Source: an uncultured Lachnospiraceae bacterium (lineage in GTDB: Bacteria > Bacillota > Clostridia > Lachnospirales > Lachnospiraceae). Taken from it: a stretch of DNA of 64,000 nt. The stretch's first letter is position 1. The number at the start of each line of letters is the position of its first letter. The notes under the pieces are model-generated. The model did not search any database and was not told the origin of the DNA. It was given only the letters and a program-made list of their open reading frames with translations. The stretch lies in contig CAJUCN010000009.1 of the NCBI GenBank assembly GCA_910585005.1, positions 72,122 through 136,121 of the forward strand, read 5' to 3'. Shown here piece by piece: positions 33,841 through 42,726 of this stretch. The position numbers and the translations under genes were made by a program.

Positions 33841-34012
33841 ATTCCTTATAAGATCCCCCTTTCTTTCCCCCTGCTTTCCATAGCAGATCCCTACAGCCAT
33901 CATTATACAAATCACGCAAATATGTGTCAAACTGCTTTTCTTTTTGCCCATATAAAGATATAATGATTAGGAATCCACTCCACCACAAATACAACGGGCA
34001 AAGGAGGGCGGT

Positions 34013-34879
34013 ATGAAAATAATCCCAAAAATCATAGCAGTTTTTCTTATCTATATTGGGGCAACACTCTCCCTTACAAGTTGTGCCTTTGGAAATAGGG
34101 AAATAACGTATGATGACCAACTGCCCGAAACCTGCAGGCAGCAGCTCCTGGATTGCTTTGGAGATGCGTACATCCTTTCTGAAGGTGTGGAAAAGGAAAA
34201 ACATTTTTTTGATGAATTTGAACATATAGACATCATCACCCATTACACACAGTGGGAACTGATTTATGAAGATATGGACAGACAACAACACCGGTTTACA
34301 TTTCATAACCAAAACGGCCGGAAATCTCCCCGGGAACATATGGAAGATTCCATAGAAAATTACTTTTGCGATTTAGTCCAGCAATACTACCAACAAGAAT
34401 TTTGGGATGGGACAATTGCCCGGATCCCCGGCGGCAGGGAAAAAGACAGCGCCTTTTACTTTCAGTCCTACCGGCTTTTTTCTATGCCGGATGTCCCTGA
34501 AACGTCAATCATGTTTGACCAGCGGCTTCATTATTCCCTGTCGGAAAATATTGATTTTCCACAATTGCAACTTTGCAATGTATTCCATGATTTCCCCTAC
34601 ATCCTGAACATGTATCTCTATGTCACTTATGAAAGCAGTGAGGAAACAAAAAGGACAGGACAGCGCCAGGAAATAGAAACCTGTTTACAGGAAATGATCC
34701 ATGAAATGGCGGAATTTACCAACCATACCTTAAATGCATCCATCACGGTTACCATGATGGACGACCAGGGAGCTGCAGGCAGCTTCTCCTATGCTGTCCT
34801 AAACGGAAAATTCTTTGAAAAAGGCCGCGGGTTAGAATTTGAAATGGCCCTGCATGAGAATTTTTTCAAAAACCATTGA
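34013..34879 (+). CDS. putative lipoprotein of unknown function
   Basis: A 288-residue protein with a lipoprotein signal: basic start, hydrophobic core and lipobox LTSC with Cys24. The mature part is acidic and rich in aromatics, with one region (DSAFYFQSYRLFSMPDVPETS) and a C-terminal alpha/beta stretch. I recognise no family. AGGAGGGCGG precedes the ATG. It ends 18 bases before the convergent MFS gene with no clear terminator between. Confidence 0.7.
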   Translation: MKIIPKIIAVFLIYIGATLSLTSCAFGNREITYDDQLPETCRQQLLDCFGDAYILSEGVEKEKHFFDEFEHIDIITHYTQWELIYEDMDRQQHRFTFHNQNGRKSPREHMEDSIENYFCDLVQQYYQQEFWDGTIARIPGGREKDSAFYFQSYRLFSMPDVPETSIMFDQRLHYSLSENIDFPQLQLCNVFHDFPYILNMYLYVTYESSEETKRTGQRQEIETCLQEMIHEMAEFTNHTLNASITVTMMDDQGAAGSFSYAVLNGKFFEKGRGLEFEMALHENFFKNH

Positions 34880-34896
34880 CTCCCACACTGTGTATT

Positions 34897-36105
34897 TCAT
34901 CCTAGATCAGGCTTTTGCTCTTTCGTCTGTTTCTTTGCCTTTCCAAGGATAAAGAGCATTATGAGTAAAACAATCGGAAATAAAAGGCCAACGCCCATAC
35001 CTACACGGATATTATCTTCTGCATTTTGTGTAACACGTCCAACAATTCCCGGTCCAATGCTCCCTCCTAAATCTCCCGCCATAGCAAGCAGGGCGAACAT
35101 TGCGGTGCCGCCCACAGGAAATCTCTCAGCGGAGATGCTAATCGTTCCGGGCCACATAATCCCAACGGAAAACCCACAGACAATACAGCCCATAAGCCCT
35201 ATCAACGGATTTGCCGATAATGACGTGAAAAGATAACATACCACACATAAGATTCCTGATCCCGTCATAAACTTCATTAAATCCATTTTGTCACCATATT
35301 TCCCAAAAATCATACGGCTGATTCCCATCGTGACCGCAAACATACAAGGCCCCGCTAAATCTCCTATCGCTTTTGATAACCCCAATGCTGCCTCCGCATA
35401 AGCCGATGCCCACTGCGCCATGGAAAGTTCGGATGCGCCAGAGCAGATCATCAAGCACACCGACAGCCAGAACAAGGGTTTTCGGAACAATTCCCTTATT
35501 CCCATTCCTTCCCCTTCATCTACCAAATGTTCCATTGGGCACGTTGCAAAATTGTAAATATTGATTGCCGGGATCAGCGCCCATAAAACAGCCATCCATT
35601 TCCAACTTTCCATCCCAAAGATCATGAAGAATATGGTTGAAATCAATATGGTTCCCACTGCCCCCCAACAATAGAAAGAATGAAGAAGACTCATTGTCGC
35701 TTCCTTATTTTCAAAGGGACATGCCTCTATGACAGGGCTGCAAAGCACTTCAATCAGTCCGCTTCCTATTGCATACATGATCACGCTGCATATGATTCCC
35801 ATAAATGGATTCGGAAAAAGATCCGGCAGAAAAGCCAGCCCAATCAGCCCAGCCGCTGCACACACTTCAGAGGCAACAATACAGATACGATATCCAATCT
35901 TGTCCACAAACTTTGCACAAAATAAATCTACCAAAAGCTGTGTAAAGAAAAAGCATATAGGTATCAATGCAATATTCCCAAGAGAAATGTGATAGTCATT
36001 ATGGAATTTTAAAAATAATAACGGTGCAAAATTAGCTGCAATTGCCTGTGTAATAAATCCTAAGTAACAGGCTGTTTTCGTTTTTTGATAGTTTGGCATA
36101 ATCAT
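34897..36105 (-). CDS. MFS transporter, sugar-permease-like (FHS type)
   Basis: A 402-residue integral membrane protein with twelve hydrophobic segments. The motif DLFCAKFVDKIGYR matches the MFS loop 2-3 signature, and a related loop (RMIFGKYGDKMD) is in the second half. HSFYCWGAVG and SISAERFPVGGTAMFAL resemble fucose/glucose permease-like members. AAGGGG precedes the ATG. It is divergent from an AraC regulator at 36229, which probably controls it. The substrate is likely a sugar; this is not proven. Confidence 0.87.
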   Translation of the reverse strand: MIMPNYQKTKTACYLGFITQAIAANFAPLLFLKFHNDYHISLGNIALIPICFFFTQLLVDLFCAKFVDKIGYRICIVASEVCAAAGLIGLAFLPDLFPNPFMGIICSVIMYAIGSGLIEVLCSPVIEACPFENKEATMSLLHSFYCWGAVGTILISTIFFMIFGMESWKWMAVLWALIPAINIYNFATCPMEHLVDEGEGMGIRELFRKPLFWLSVCLMICSGASELSMAQWASAYAEAALGLSKAIGDLAGPCMFAVTMGISRMIFGKYGDKMDLMKFMTGSGILCVVCYLFTSLSANPLIGLMGCIVCGFSVGIMWPGTISISAERFPVGGTAMFALLAMAGDLGGSIGPGIVGRVTQNAEDNIRVGMGVGLLFPIVLLIMLFILGKAKKQTKEQKPDLG

Positions 36106-36228
36106 TCGGCCCCTTCGCTAAAATTTTCATTTTTGAATTATATAACATAATCATATGGTTTTCATTGATTTATATCCTATGTTTATTGTATAATATCGCA
36201 AAATCCAATTGGGGGAGATGGTTCGGCC

Positions 36229-37137
36229 ATGCAATTTAATACGTCTTATAACAAGATCATTACAGATGAAAATTTAATGGAAACCATTCAACATGGCAGG
36301 AATGACTATCCTTTCCATTTTTATTATGATAATTTAGCCCTATATGATTTTAATTGCATTGAATGGCATTGGCATGCCGAATTAGAATTTGTATATATTG
36401 AATCGGGAACCGTAACTTTTTGGATCGGAGAAAAACAGTTTGATTTATCCGGAGGAAATGGAGTCTTCATTAATTCCAAAATCCTGCATCGCTTTTATTC
36501 TCCTTCTGAAGCCATTGTCCCCAATTTTGTATGCATGCCTTCTTTTATTGCTGCACAGGGTAGTTTCCTATATCATAAATATATCATGCCTGTTATCTCT
36601 TCTTCCTTCACCTACCAGGTTTTTCATACAGAAGTTCCCTGGCAGGCAAGGGCTTTATCCGTCATTAAGCAGATCATCGCCGCTCAAGACCGCCTTTCGT
36701 CCTGTGAGCTTGCAACAGCTTACCTCATTCAAAAACTCTGGCTAGAAATTTATGAAAATGCAGATATTTCAAATAGGAAAGACCAAATGAACGATTCAGC
36801 CTCTTCTCAGGCAAGATTACAGTTAATGATGCAGTATATTCACCAGAATTATTCCCATGATATTTCATTGGATGATATTGCCCATCATGCAGGAATCAGC
36901 AAAAGCTCTGCATTAAACCTTTTCCACAAGCATCTGCACACTACACCGGTAAATTACATGATAAATTATCGTTTGGGAGAAGCCGCCTTACAGCTTTCAA
37001 AAACGGAGAAAAAAATTAACACGATTTCTAAGGAGACAGGTTTTAACAATGTAGACTATTTTTGCAGGTTATTTAAAAAGCATTACCATTTAACACCAAC
37101 TGAGTACCGACAAAAGAAAGTTTCTTCTTTTTCCTAA
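36229..37137 (+). CDS. AraC family regulator with N-terminal cupin domain
   Basis: A 302-residue regulator. A cupin-like sensor spans about 40-110 (WHWHAELEFVYIESG, GGNGVFINSKILH). The double helix-turn-helix spans about 195-298 (LDDIAHHAGISKSSALNLFHKH, then YRLGEAALQLSKTEKKI and FNNVDYFCRLFKKHY, TPTEYR). GGGGGAGATGG precedes the ATG. It is divergently placed to the MFS transporter, a common pair for uptake genes induced by a sugar. Its stop overlaps the stop of the convergent GNAT gene. Confidence 0.92.
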   Translation: MQFNTSYNKIITDENLMETIQHGRNDYPFHFYYDNLALYDFNCIEWHWHAELEFVYIESGTVTFWIGEKQFDLSGGNGVFINSKILHRFYSPSEAIVPNFVCMPSFIAAQGSFLYHKYIMPVISSSFTYQVFHTEVPWQARALSVIKQIIAAQDRLSSCELATAYLIQKLWLEIYENADISNRKDQMNDSASSQARLQLMMQYIHQNYSHDISLDDIAHHAGISKSSALNLFHKHLHTTPVNYMINYRLGEAALQLSKTEKKINTISKETGFNNVDYFCRLFKKHYHLTPTEYRQKKVSSFS

Positions 37138-37661
37138 CTTAATAGTTTTTTTGAAAAATACAGCACCAGCTCATCATCGTTGCAACAAGGGGCGTACTGC
37201 CCGCAAACTTGATCCTGGTACCACACGCCGCTGCCGTCCGGCACATAGCCCCGCTTGACATACATTCTCTGGGCGCTGCCATACCCAAAATGCAGGCCAA
37301 CACCAAGATACACTACATCCCCATACCGGGACGCCACCTGCTCCGCCACATCCATCAGCTTACCGCCGATCCCATGCCTGCGGTATTTTTCCAACACGCC
37401 GAAATCAACAATCTCCGGGTATCCCTGACCGCCAAAAGGTCCCGTCGCGGCATCCGGGTATACATGAATATAACCTGCAACATTTCCCTGATATTCCGCC
37501 ACCAGAGCCACAGCTTTCCCTGCTGCCTGGTCTGCCAGACGCATTTGATATTTATCGATCGTCGCGCTCCACCCCTGGGCAATTTCCCCGTCCGTGATAG
37601 CCTGTGCATCCTCTATTTGCATGTCCCGTATCATTATTCCATCACGATTATAGTAGATCAT
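37134..37661 (-). CDS. GNAT family acetyltransferase
   Basis: From the ATG at 37661 (GGGAGG with eight-base spacing) the protein is 175 residues; the longer frame to 37727 lacks a site. It has the GNAT core: IRDMQIEDAQAITDGE at the start, VAEYQGNVAGYIHVY, and the acetyl-CoA loop FGVLEKYRRHGIGGKLMD near 90-107. The end (GYGSAQRMYVKRGYVPDGSGVWYQ) is typical of small-molecule acetyltransferases. Substrate unknown. The stop overlaps the AraC stop on the other strand. Confidence 0.88.
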   Translation of the reverse strand: MIYYNRDGIMIRDMQIEDAQAITDGEIAQGWSATIDKYQMRLADQAAGKAVALVAEYQGNVAGYIHVYPDAATGPFGGQGYPEIVDFGVLEKYRRHGIGGKLMDVAEQVASRYGDVVYLGVGLHFGYGSAQRMYVKRGYVPDGSGVWYQDQVCGQYAPCCNDDELVLYFSKKLLS

Positions 37662-37789
37662 CCCCTTGTCCTCCCATGAAAGCCAAAACTTTAAAATCTG
37701 AAAATATAATCCATCCAATCCTGCCATAAGGCTTAGTATAACATAAATAAATTCCTGTTTTCAACACCCTCCATCCTGTCGGATATGAT

Positions 37790-37818
37790 TTGACAACCAT
37801 GACATTTGATGCTAACAT
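37790..37818 (+). promoter_or_regulatory. sigma-A type promoter of mntP
   Basis: TTGACA (37790-37795), a 17-base spacer and TAACAT (37813-37818) predict a transcript start near 37825, about 80 bases before the mntP ATG. The in-frame ATG at 37799 lies in the spacer and cannot be the start. Confidence 0.75.
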
Positions 37819-37841
37819 GAAAATAATCGTTTTACCAATAG

Positions 37842-37876
37842 CCAAGTATAGTTTGAGCACTGTGCTTGGTTTTTTT
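37842..37876 (+). terminator. leader terminator (attenuator) upstream of mntP
   Basis: An 11-bp stem with two G-U pairs (37842-37852 with 37859-37869, loop TTGAGC) is followed by seven Ts (37870-37876). It sits between the mntP promoter and its start codon, so it should stop most transcripts unless relieved. No other plus-strand gene could need it here. Confidence 0.75.
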
Positions 37877-37903
37877 ATGCAGACACCACGGGAGGAACGA
37901 AAG

Positions 37904-38488
37904 ATGGAATGGAATTTATTATTTTTCTTCAACAGCGTATTGCTCGGCATAGGACTGGCAATGGATGCCTTTTCAGTATCCCTTGCCAACGGTTTACATG
38001 AACCTGCCATGGGAAAGAAAAAAATGTGTGGCATTGCCGGAGTATTTGCCCTATTCCAGGCAGTCATGCCAATGGCCGGGTGGATCTGCGTCCACACCAT
38101 ATTGCAATATTTTCAAGCTTTTGAAAAGCTGATCCCCTGGATCGCCCTGGTCTTGCTTCTTTACATTGGCGGCAAAATGCTGCTAGAGGGGATCAAAAAC
38201 AGAGAAGAAGAGGCACAACCGCCCAAGATTGGATTTGCCGCCCTATTCATACAGGGCGTGGCAACTTCCATAGACGCATTGTCTGTGGGATTTACCATTG
38301 CAGGATATGGCCTTATCATGGCCATCCTATGTGCGCTTATCATCGCCGCAGTCACTTTTGTGATTTGTTTAGCCGGCCTTGGGATCGGTAAAAAGGCAGG
38401 AACACAGTTTTCAAACCAGGCGGTGATACTTGGCGGTGTGATCTTGATTGTCATCGGGTTTGAAATCTTTTTAAAAGGAGTCTTATGA
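37904..38488 (+). CDS. mntP: MntP-type manganese efflux pump
   Basis: The ATG at 37904 follows GGGAGG and gives 194 residues, the usual MntP length. Six membrane helices are visible. Two related motifs mark the family: GIGLAMDAFSVSLANG near residue 14 and VATSIDALSVGFTIA near 120, each with an intramembrane Asp. MntP exports Mn2+ when the metal is in excess. It has its own promoter and a leader terminator, which suggests control in the untranslated leader. No MntR gene is nearby. Confidence 0.92.
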   Translation: MEWNLLFFFNSVLLGIGLAMDAFSVSLANGLHEPAMGKKKMCGIAGVFALFQAVMPMAGWICVHTILQYFQAFEKLIPWIALVLLLYIGGKMLLEGIKNREEEAQPPKIGFAALFIQGVATSIDALSVGFTIAGYGLIMAILCALIIAAVTFVICLAGLGIGKKAGTQFSNQAVILGGVILIVIGFEIFLKGVL

Positions 38489-38603
38489 CCAACCCGAAAA
38501 GCTTTCCGAAAATCAATATCCTGCACTAGCTATTATCCCGGTTATTTGCTATAATGTTTCATGATCAATCGTGTTTGAAAAATGTTCCAAGAGGTTTAAC
38601 ATA

Positions 38604-39977
38604 ATGAATAACAGTCAGAATTGGAATGCTGTAGGCGAACAAATGAAAAGCGCCCTCTCTGATGCTTTGCGGACAGGTGATTTCACCGATTTAAACGAAC
38701 TTGTATCCCAAACCGTTACCGATGCCTTAAGTGAGGCCGGAAACAAATTTGCTGATGGGTTCCGACCCCAGCAAGTCAGGGAAAAGGACAGCGCAGAGCA
38801 GAAGACACGGCAGGAAAAAGCAAAGCGGGAACAGCATCTCCAGCGAAAAAAGCAGCAGGAAGAAAACCGACGAATTCACATACAGCGGCAAAGACAAGCG
38901 CAGGCCCAAAGAAAAGCCGCGCAGCAGGCGTTAAAGCAGCAGCGTGGAACCAAACCCCATGCCATCTCTCCCCCAAACGCCCGGACTACTGCCCTTATTC
39001 CTGCAAAATTTAAACAAGTAGGAAATGTTTCCAACGTCCTATACCAAGTATTTGGCGGAATCGGGTTTGGAATCTCTTCCCTGATCGCCTTTTTCCGGCT
39101 CTTTGCAGCGCTTGCCGGAGATACCACTTTTCTTGGATGGATCATAAATCTTTTGTTCCTTGCAGTCTTTTTTGGCATGATACGCCGTGGGGTAAGCCAG
39201 CGCAACCGCCTGAAACGGGCCAAACGATACATCCAGCTTTGCGGCGGGCGAATGTACGGTCAAATCGAAAGCCTTGCAAGGGATACCGGAAGGAGCGTCC
39301 GTTTTGTTGTCAAAGATATTCACCGGATGTTAAGCCTTGGCATGTTTCCCGAAGGTCATCTGGATGAAAAAAAGACCTGTCTTATGTTAAATGATTCCGT
39401 CCACCAGCAATATTTAGAAGCGGAAAAAGCCCGTATCCTGCGGGAACAGCAAGCCCTTAAAGAAAGCCAGGAGGCATCCGCTGCAAATCATACAGCGTCA
39501 AACGCCCAGCCCGGCCAAATGGACATGGAGCAGGAAGCAGAACTAAATACCATGATTGCCGAAGGGATGGAATGCATCCGCAAACTACGGGAATTGAATG
39601 ACCAGATCCCGGGAGAAGTGATCTCCCAGAAACTCTATCGTTTGGACAGCCTGTTAAAAGATATTTTTGACAGCGTCAGAGAACATCCCCAGCAGATGCA
39701 TCAAATGCATAAGATGATGGATTACTATCTCCCCACTACCTTAAAGCTGGTGGAAGCTTATGAAGATTTTGACAAAATCAGTATGCCCGGACCGGAAATC
39801 GTTGCCGCCAAAGCGGAAATTGAACGCACCATGGATATCATTAACCAGGCCTTTTCCGAACTTCTTAGCAATTTATTCCAAAATGCCGTGCTGGATGCCA
39901 CAACAGACGCACAGGTTTTGCAGACCATGCTTGCAAGGGAAGGTCTTACCGGGAATACAGAATTTTCCAGATCCTAA
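38604..39977 (+). CDS. XpaC-like (5-bromo-4-chloroindolyl phosphate hydrolysis) protein
   Basis: The ATG at 38604 follows AGAGGT and gives 457 residues. The first 110 residues are charged and Q/R/K-rich, probably a coiled coil. Two membrane helices lie near 145-190 (GFGISSLIAFFRLFAAL, FLGWIINLLFLAVFF). The C-terminal part is helical and resembles XpaC. The name comes from a historical plate phenotype; no phosphatase motif is visible. It is followed after 37 bases by a TelA gene, the standard partner. Together they are linked to membrane stress or toxic-anion resistance. Confidence 0.85.
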   Translation: MNNSQNWNAVGEQMKSALSDALRTGDFTDLNELVSQTVTDALSEAGNKFADGFRPQQVREKDSAEQKTRQEKAKREQHLQRKKQQEENRRIHIQRQRQAQAQRKAAQQALKQQRGTKPHAISPPNARTTALIPAKFKQVGNVSNVLYQVFGGIGFGISSLIAFFRLFAALAGDTTFLGWIINLLFLAVFFGMIRRGVSQRNRLKRAKRYIQLCGGRMYGQIESLARDTGRSVRFVVKDIHRMLSLGMFPEGHLDEKKTCLMLNDSVHQQYLEAEKARILREQQALKESQEASAANHTASNAQPGQMDMEQEAELNTMIAEGMECIRKLRELNDQIPGEVISQKLYRLDSLLKDIFDSVREHPQQMHQMHKMMDYYLPTTLKLVEAYEDFDKISMPGPEIVAAKAEIERTMDIINQAFSELLSNLFQNAVLDATTDAQVLQTMLAREGLTGNTEFSRS

Positions 39978-40014
39978 CATCGTAACTATTGTAAAATAAC
40001 AGGAGGATAACCAA

Positions 40015-41193
40015 ATGAACAACAACTTTGATTCCATGATAAAAGAGGCTCCCTCTCTTACTTTGGATCCTTTTGGGGCGGATGCCAAAAACGTCCCCTC
40101 CATTCCGGAGCAGACAACCATCCTGACGGAAGAACCCGAAAAAATTCCGGAAACCGTATTAACGCCTGAAGAGCAAAAAATGGTCAATGACTTTGCGGCG
40201 CAGATCGATATCACCAATACCCAGATGATCCTCCAGTATGGTGCAGGCTGCCAGAAAAAAATTGCAGATTTTTCCGAAAATGCCCTGAACAATGTGCGTA
40301 CCAAGGATATGGGCGAAATTGGACAAATGCTCACGGACGTGGTTACGGAATTGAAAGATTTTGATGCAGAGGAAGAAAAAGGGTTTCTCGGCCTGTTCAA
40401 AAAAAGCAGCAATAAGCTGGAGAGCATGAAGGCAAAATATGACAAGGCGGAAACAAATATCAATAAGATCTGCAAAGTTATGGAAGGCCACCAGATCACC
40501 CTCCTAAAAGACGCTGCCATGCTGGATAAAATGTATGAACTAAACCTGAATTATTTCAAAGAATTATCCATGTATATCTTAGCCGGAAAACAAAAGCTGG
40601 AATATTCCAGAACTACGGAGCTTCCCTCCCTCCTTGCAAAAGCGGAACAAAGCGGGCTTCCTGAAGACACCCAGAAAGCAAAAGATTTCGCCGCCATGTG
40701 TGAACGCTTTGAAAAGAAGATTTACGATCTGGAACTGACCAGAACCATTTCCATGCAGATGGCGCCACAGATCCGGCTGATACAAAATAATGATATCACG
40801 ATGTCTGATAAGATCCAATCCACCCTGGTAAACACCATTCCTCTTTGGAAAAGCCAGATGGTGATTGCCATTGGCTTAAACCATTCCAGTGAGGCGGCAA
40901 AAGCCCAGAAGGAAGTTGCCGACATGACCAATGCCCTCCTTAAGAAAAATGCAGAAACCTTAAAAACTGCCACCATCGAAACGGCAAGAGAAAGCGAGCG
41001 GGGCATAGTTGACATAGAAACGCTGACCGCTACCAACCAGACACTGATCAGCACCCTCGATGAGGTGATGAAAATACAGGAAGACGGACGCATCAAGCGA
41101 AAAGGCGCTGAAGAAGAATTGCAGCGTATCGAAAATGAAATGCGGCAGAAACTTCTGGAAATGAGCCGGATCTCCGGACATGTTTCCGCATAA
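40015..41193 (+). CDS. TelA family toxic anion resistance protein
   Basis: A 392-residue soluble, mostly helical protein of the TelA/KlaA family. It has a variable acidic start, then a long coiled-coil body including FLGLFKKSSNKLESMKAKYD, TELPSLLAKAEQSG and LWKSQMVIAIGLN, the last strongly conserved in TelA. Members were named for tellurite resistance, but the molecular role is unclear. It is co-transcribed with the XpaC-like gene (GGAGG before the ATG). A bidirectional terminator follows. Confidence 0.92.
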   Translation: MNNNFDSMIKEAPSLTLDPFGADAKNVPSIPEQTTILTEEPEKIPETVLTPEEQKMVNDFAAQIDITNTQMILQYGAGCQKKIADFSENALNNVRTKDMGEIGQMLTDVVTELKDFDAEEEKGFLGLFKKSSNKLESMKAKYDKAETNINKICKVMEGHQITLLKDAAMLDKMYELNLNYFKELSMYILAGKQKLEYSRTTELPSLLAKAEQSGLPEDTQKAKDFAAMCERFEKKIYDLELTRTISMQMAPQIRLIQNNDITMSDKIQSTLVNTIPLWKSQMVIAIGLNHSSEAAKAQKEVADMTNALLKKNAETLKTATIETARESERGIVDIETLTATNQTLISTLDEVMKIQEDGRIKRKGAEEELQRIENEMRQKLLEMSRISGHVSA

Positions 41194-41201
41194 CGAAAAA
41201 T

Positions 41202-41244
41202 AAGGGGACCAGGCAGTTTATCTTTTCTTGCCTGATCCCTTTCT
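41202..41244. terminator. bidirectional terminator between telA-like gene and gatB
   Basis: An inverted repeat of about 14 bp with two imperfect pairs, arms near 41202-41215 and 41229-41242. It has T-rich sequence on the right and A-rich sequence on the left, so it can serve both convergent transcripts. Confidence 0.7.
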
Positions 41245-41294
41245 TAAACGAAACACGAACGTTACTTAAAGCGATACCATTCCGCCCTGGCACC

Positions 41295-42725
41295 CTATAG
41301 CAGCTCCTTTAAAAGCCGGTTCACCATTCCCGGGTCAGCTTTGCCCTTCATGGCCTTCATAGTCTGTCCTACCAAAAATCCAATTGCCTTTTCTTTTCCG
41401 TTTCGGTAATCTTCCACAGACTGGGGATTTGCGGCAATCACCTCTTCCACCGTCTTTTTAAGAGCGCCTTCATCGTTTACCGTCTTAAGGCCCTTTTCTT
41501 CCACATATTTCTCCGGATCCATATCCTGGTCAAACAACACCTCAAAAACTTCCTTGGCCACGGAACTGTTAATCTCCTTTGCGTCCGTCATCTTGATCAG
41601 CTTGGCAAGGTTTTCCGGAGAAAAGCGGATATCTTCCGGATCCATTCCTTTTTCTTTTAAAAGGCGCAGCGTCTCCACCATCAGCCAGTTGGACACCTTC
41701 TTCGGCTGGCTGCCAAGAGCTACCGTAGCTTCAAAAATATCAGCCATATGCTTGCTGCCTGTAATAATCTCAATATCATATTCCGGGATGTCAAACTCTT
41801 CTTTGTAGCGTGCCATCTTTTCTTCCCGGAACTCTGGCTGTCTGCTGCGGATTTCCTCAAGAAATGCATCGTCAAGCACGATAGGGGTAAGATCCGGATC
41901 CGGGAAATAACGGTAATCCTGTGCATCCTCTTTGCTTCTCATTGCATAGGATTCCCCCTTACCGTCATCCCATCTTCTGGTTTCCTGGATCACCTTTTCA
42001 CCGCTTTCCAAAAGATCAATCTGACGCTCCCGCTCTCCTTCAATCGCTCTTGCGATGGCCTTAAAGGAATTCAGGTTTTTCATCTCTGTACGGGTGCCGA
42101 ACTGCTCCGCTCCCACTTCCCTTACCGAAAGATTCACATCCGCCCGCATAGATCCTTCCTGAAGCTTACAGTCGGAAGCCCCCAGATACTGGATCGTCAT
42201 ACGAAGCTTTTCCAGATAAGCAATCACTTCCTCACTGCTACGCATATCCGGTTCGGACACAATCTCAATCAGCGGCACGCCGGAACGATTGTAATCCACA
42301 AGGGAGCAATCCTCCCAATCATCATGGATCAGTTTCCCGGCATCTTCTTCCATATGGATCTCATGAATACCCACATACTTTTTCCCCGTCTCCGTCTCGA
42401 TCTCTACCTTACCATTTCGGCAGATCGGCAGATAAAGCTGGGAAATCTGATAATTCTGTGGATTATCGGGATAAAAATAATTCTTCCTGTCAAATTTACA
42501 AGATTGGGTGATGGTACAATTGGTAGCAAGCCCTACTGCCACCGCATATTCAAGCACCTGTTTATTCAGCACCGGAAGAGAACCCGGCATACCAGTACAT
42601 ACCGGGCAGGTATGGGTATTCGGCTCCCCCCCAAAGGCAGTGGAACATCCGCAAAAGATTTTTGTTTTGGTGGCCAGTTCTACATGGACTTCCAGCCCGA
42701 TGACCGTCTCATACTGTTTTGCCAT
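41295..42725 (-). CDS. gatB: aspartyl/glutamyl-tRNA amidotransferase subunit B
   Basis: The ATG at 42725 gives 476 residues, the family length. It starts one base after the gatA stop, so the two are translationally coupled; the frame itself continues further upstream. Markers are YETVIGLEVHVELATKTKIFC, the zinc-type cysteines, DYNRSGVPLIEIVSEPD, and the C-terminal YqeY-like tail (GKADPGMVNRLLKELL). GatB binds the misacylated tRNA and activates the side chain. With gatC and gatA it forms the complete amidotransferase. Confidence 0.98.
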   Translation of the reverse strand: MAKQYETVIGLEVHVELATKTKIFCGCSTAFGGEPNTHTCPVCTGMPGSLPVLNKQVLEYAVAVGLATNCTITQSCKFDRKNYFYPDNPQNYQISQLYLPICRNGKVEIETETGKKYVGIHEIHMEEDAGKLIHDDWEDCSLVDYNRSGVPLIEIVSEPDMRSSEEVIAYLEKLRMTIQYLGASDCKLQEGSMRADVNLSVREVGAEQFGTRTEMKNLNSFKAIARAIEGERERQIDLLESGEKVIQETRRWDDGKGESYAMRSKEDAQDYRYFPDPDLTPIVLDDAFLEEIRSRQPEFREEKMARYKEEFDIPEYDIEIITGSKHMADIFEATVALGSQPKKVSNWLMVETLRLLKEKGMDPEDIRFSPENLAKLIKMTDAKEINSSVAKEVFEVLFDQDMDPEKYVEEKGLKTVNDEGALKKTVEEVIAANPQSVEDYRNGKEKAIGFLVGQTMKAMKGKADPGMVNRLLKELL

Positions 42726-42726
42726 C

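Noticed and set aside
32917..33951. Secreted form of the GNAT protein from an upstream start at 33951
   Set aside because: The extra 37 residues have no ribosome site and would give an unlikely signal sequence on a cytosolic enzyme family.
37790..37904. yybP-ykoY manganese riboswitch before mntP
   Set aside because: The leader before the terminator is only about 17 bases and lacks the conserved aptamer sequences.
38604..39977. Phosphatase role for the XpaC-like protein
   Set aside because: The family name records a colour phenotype; no phosphatase motif is visible.
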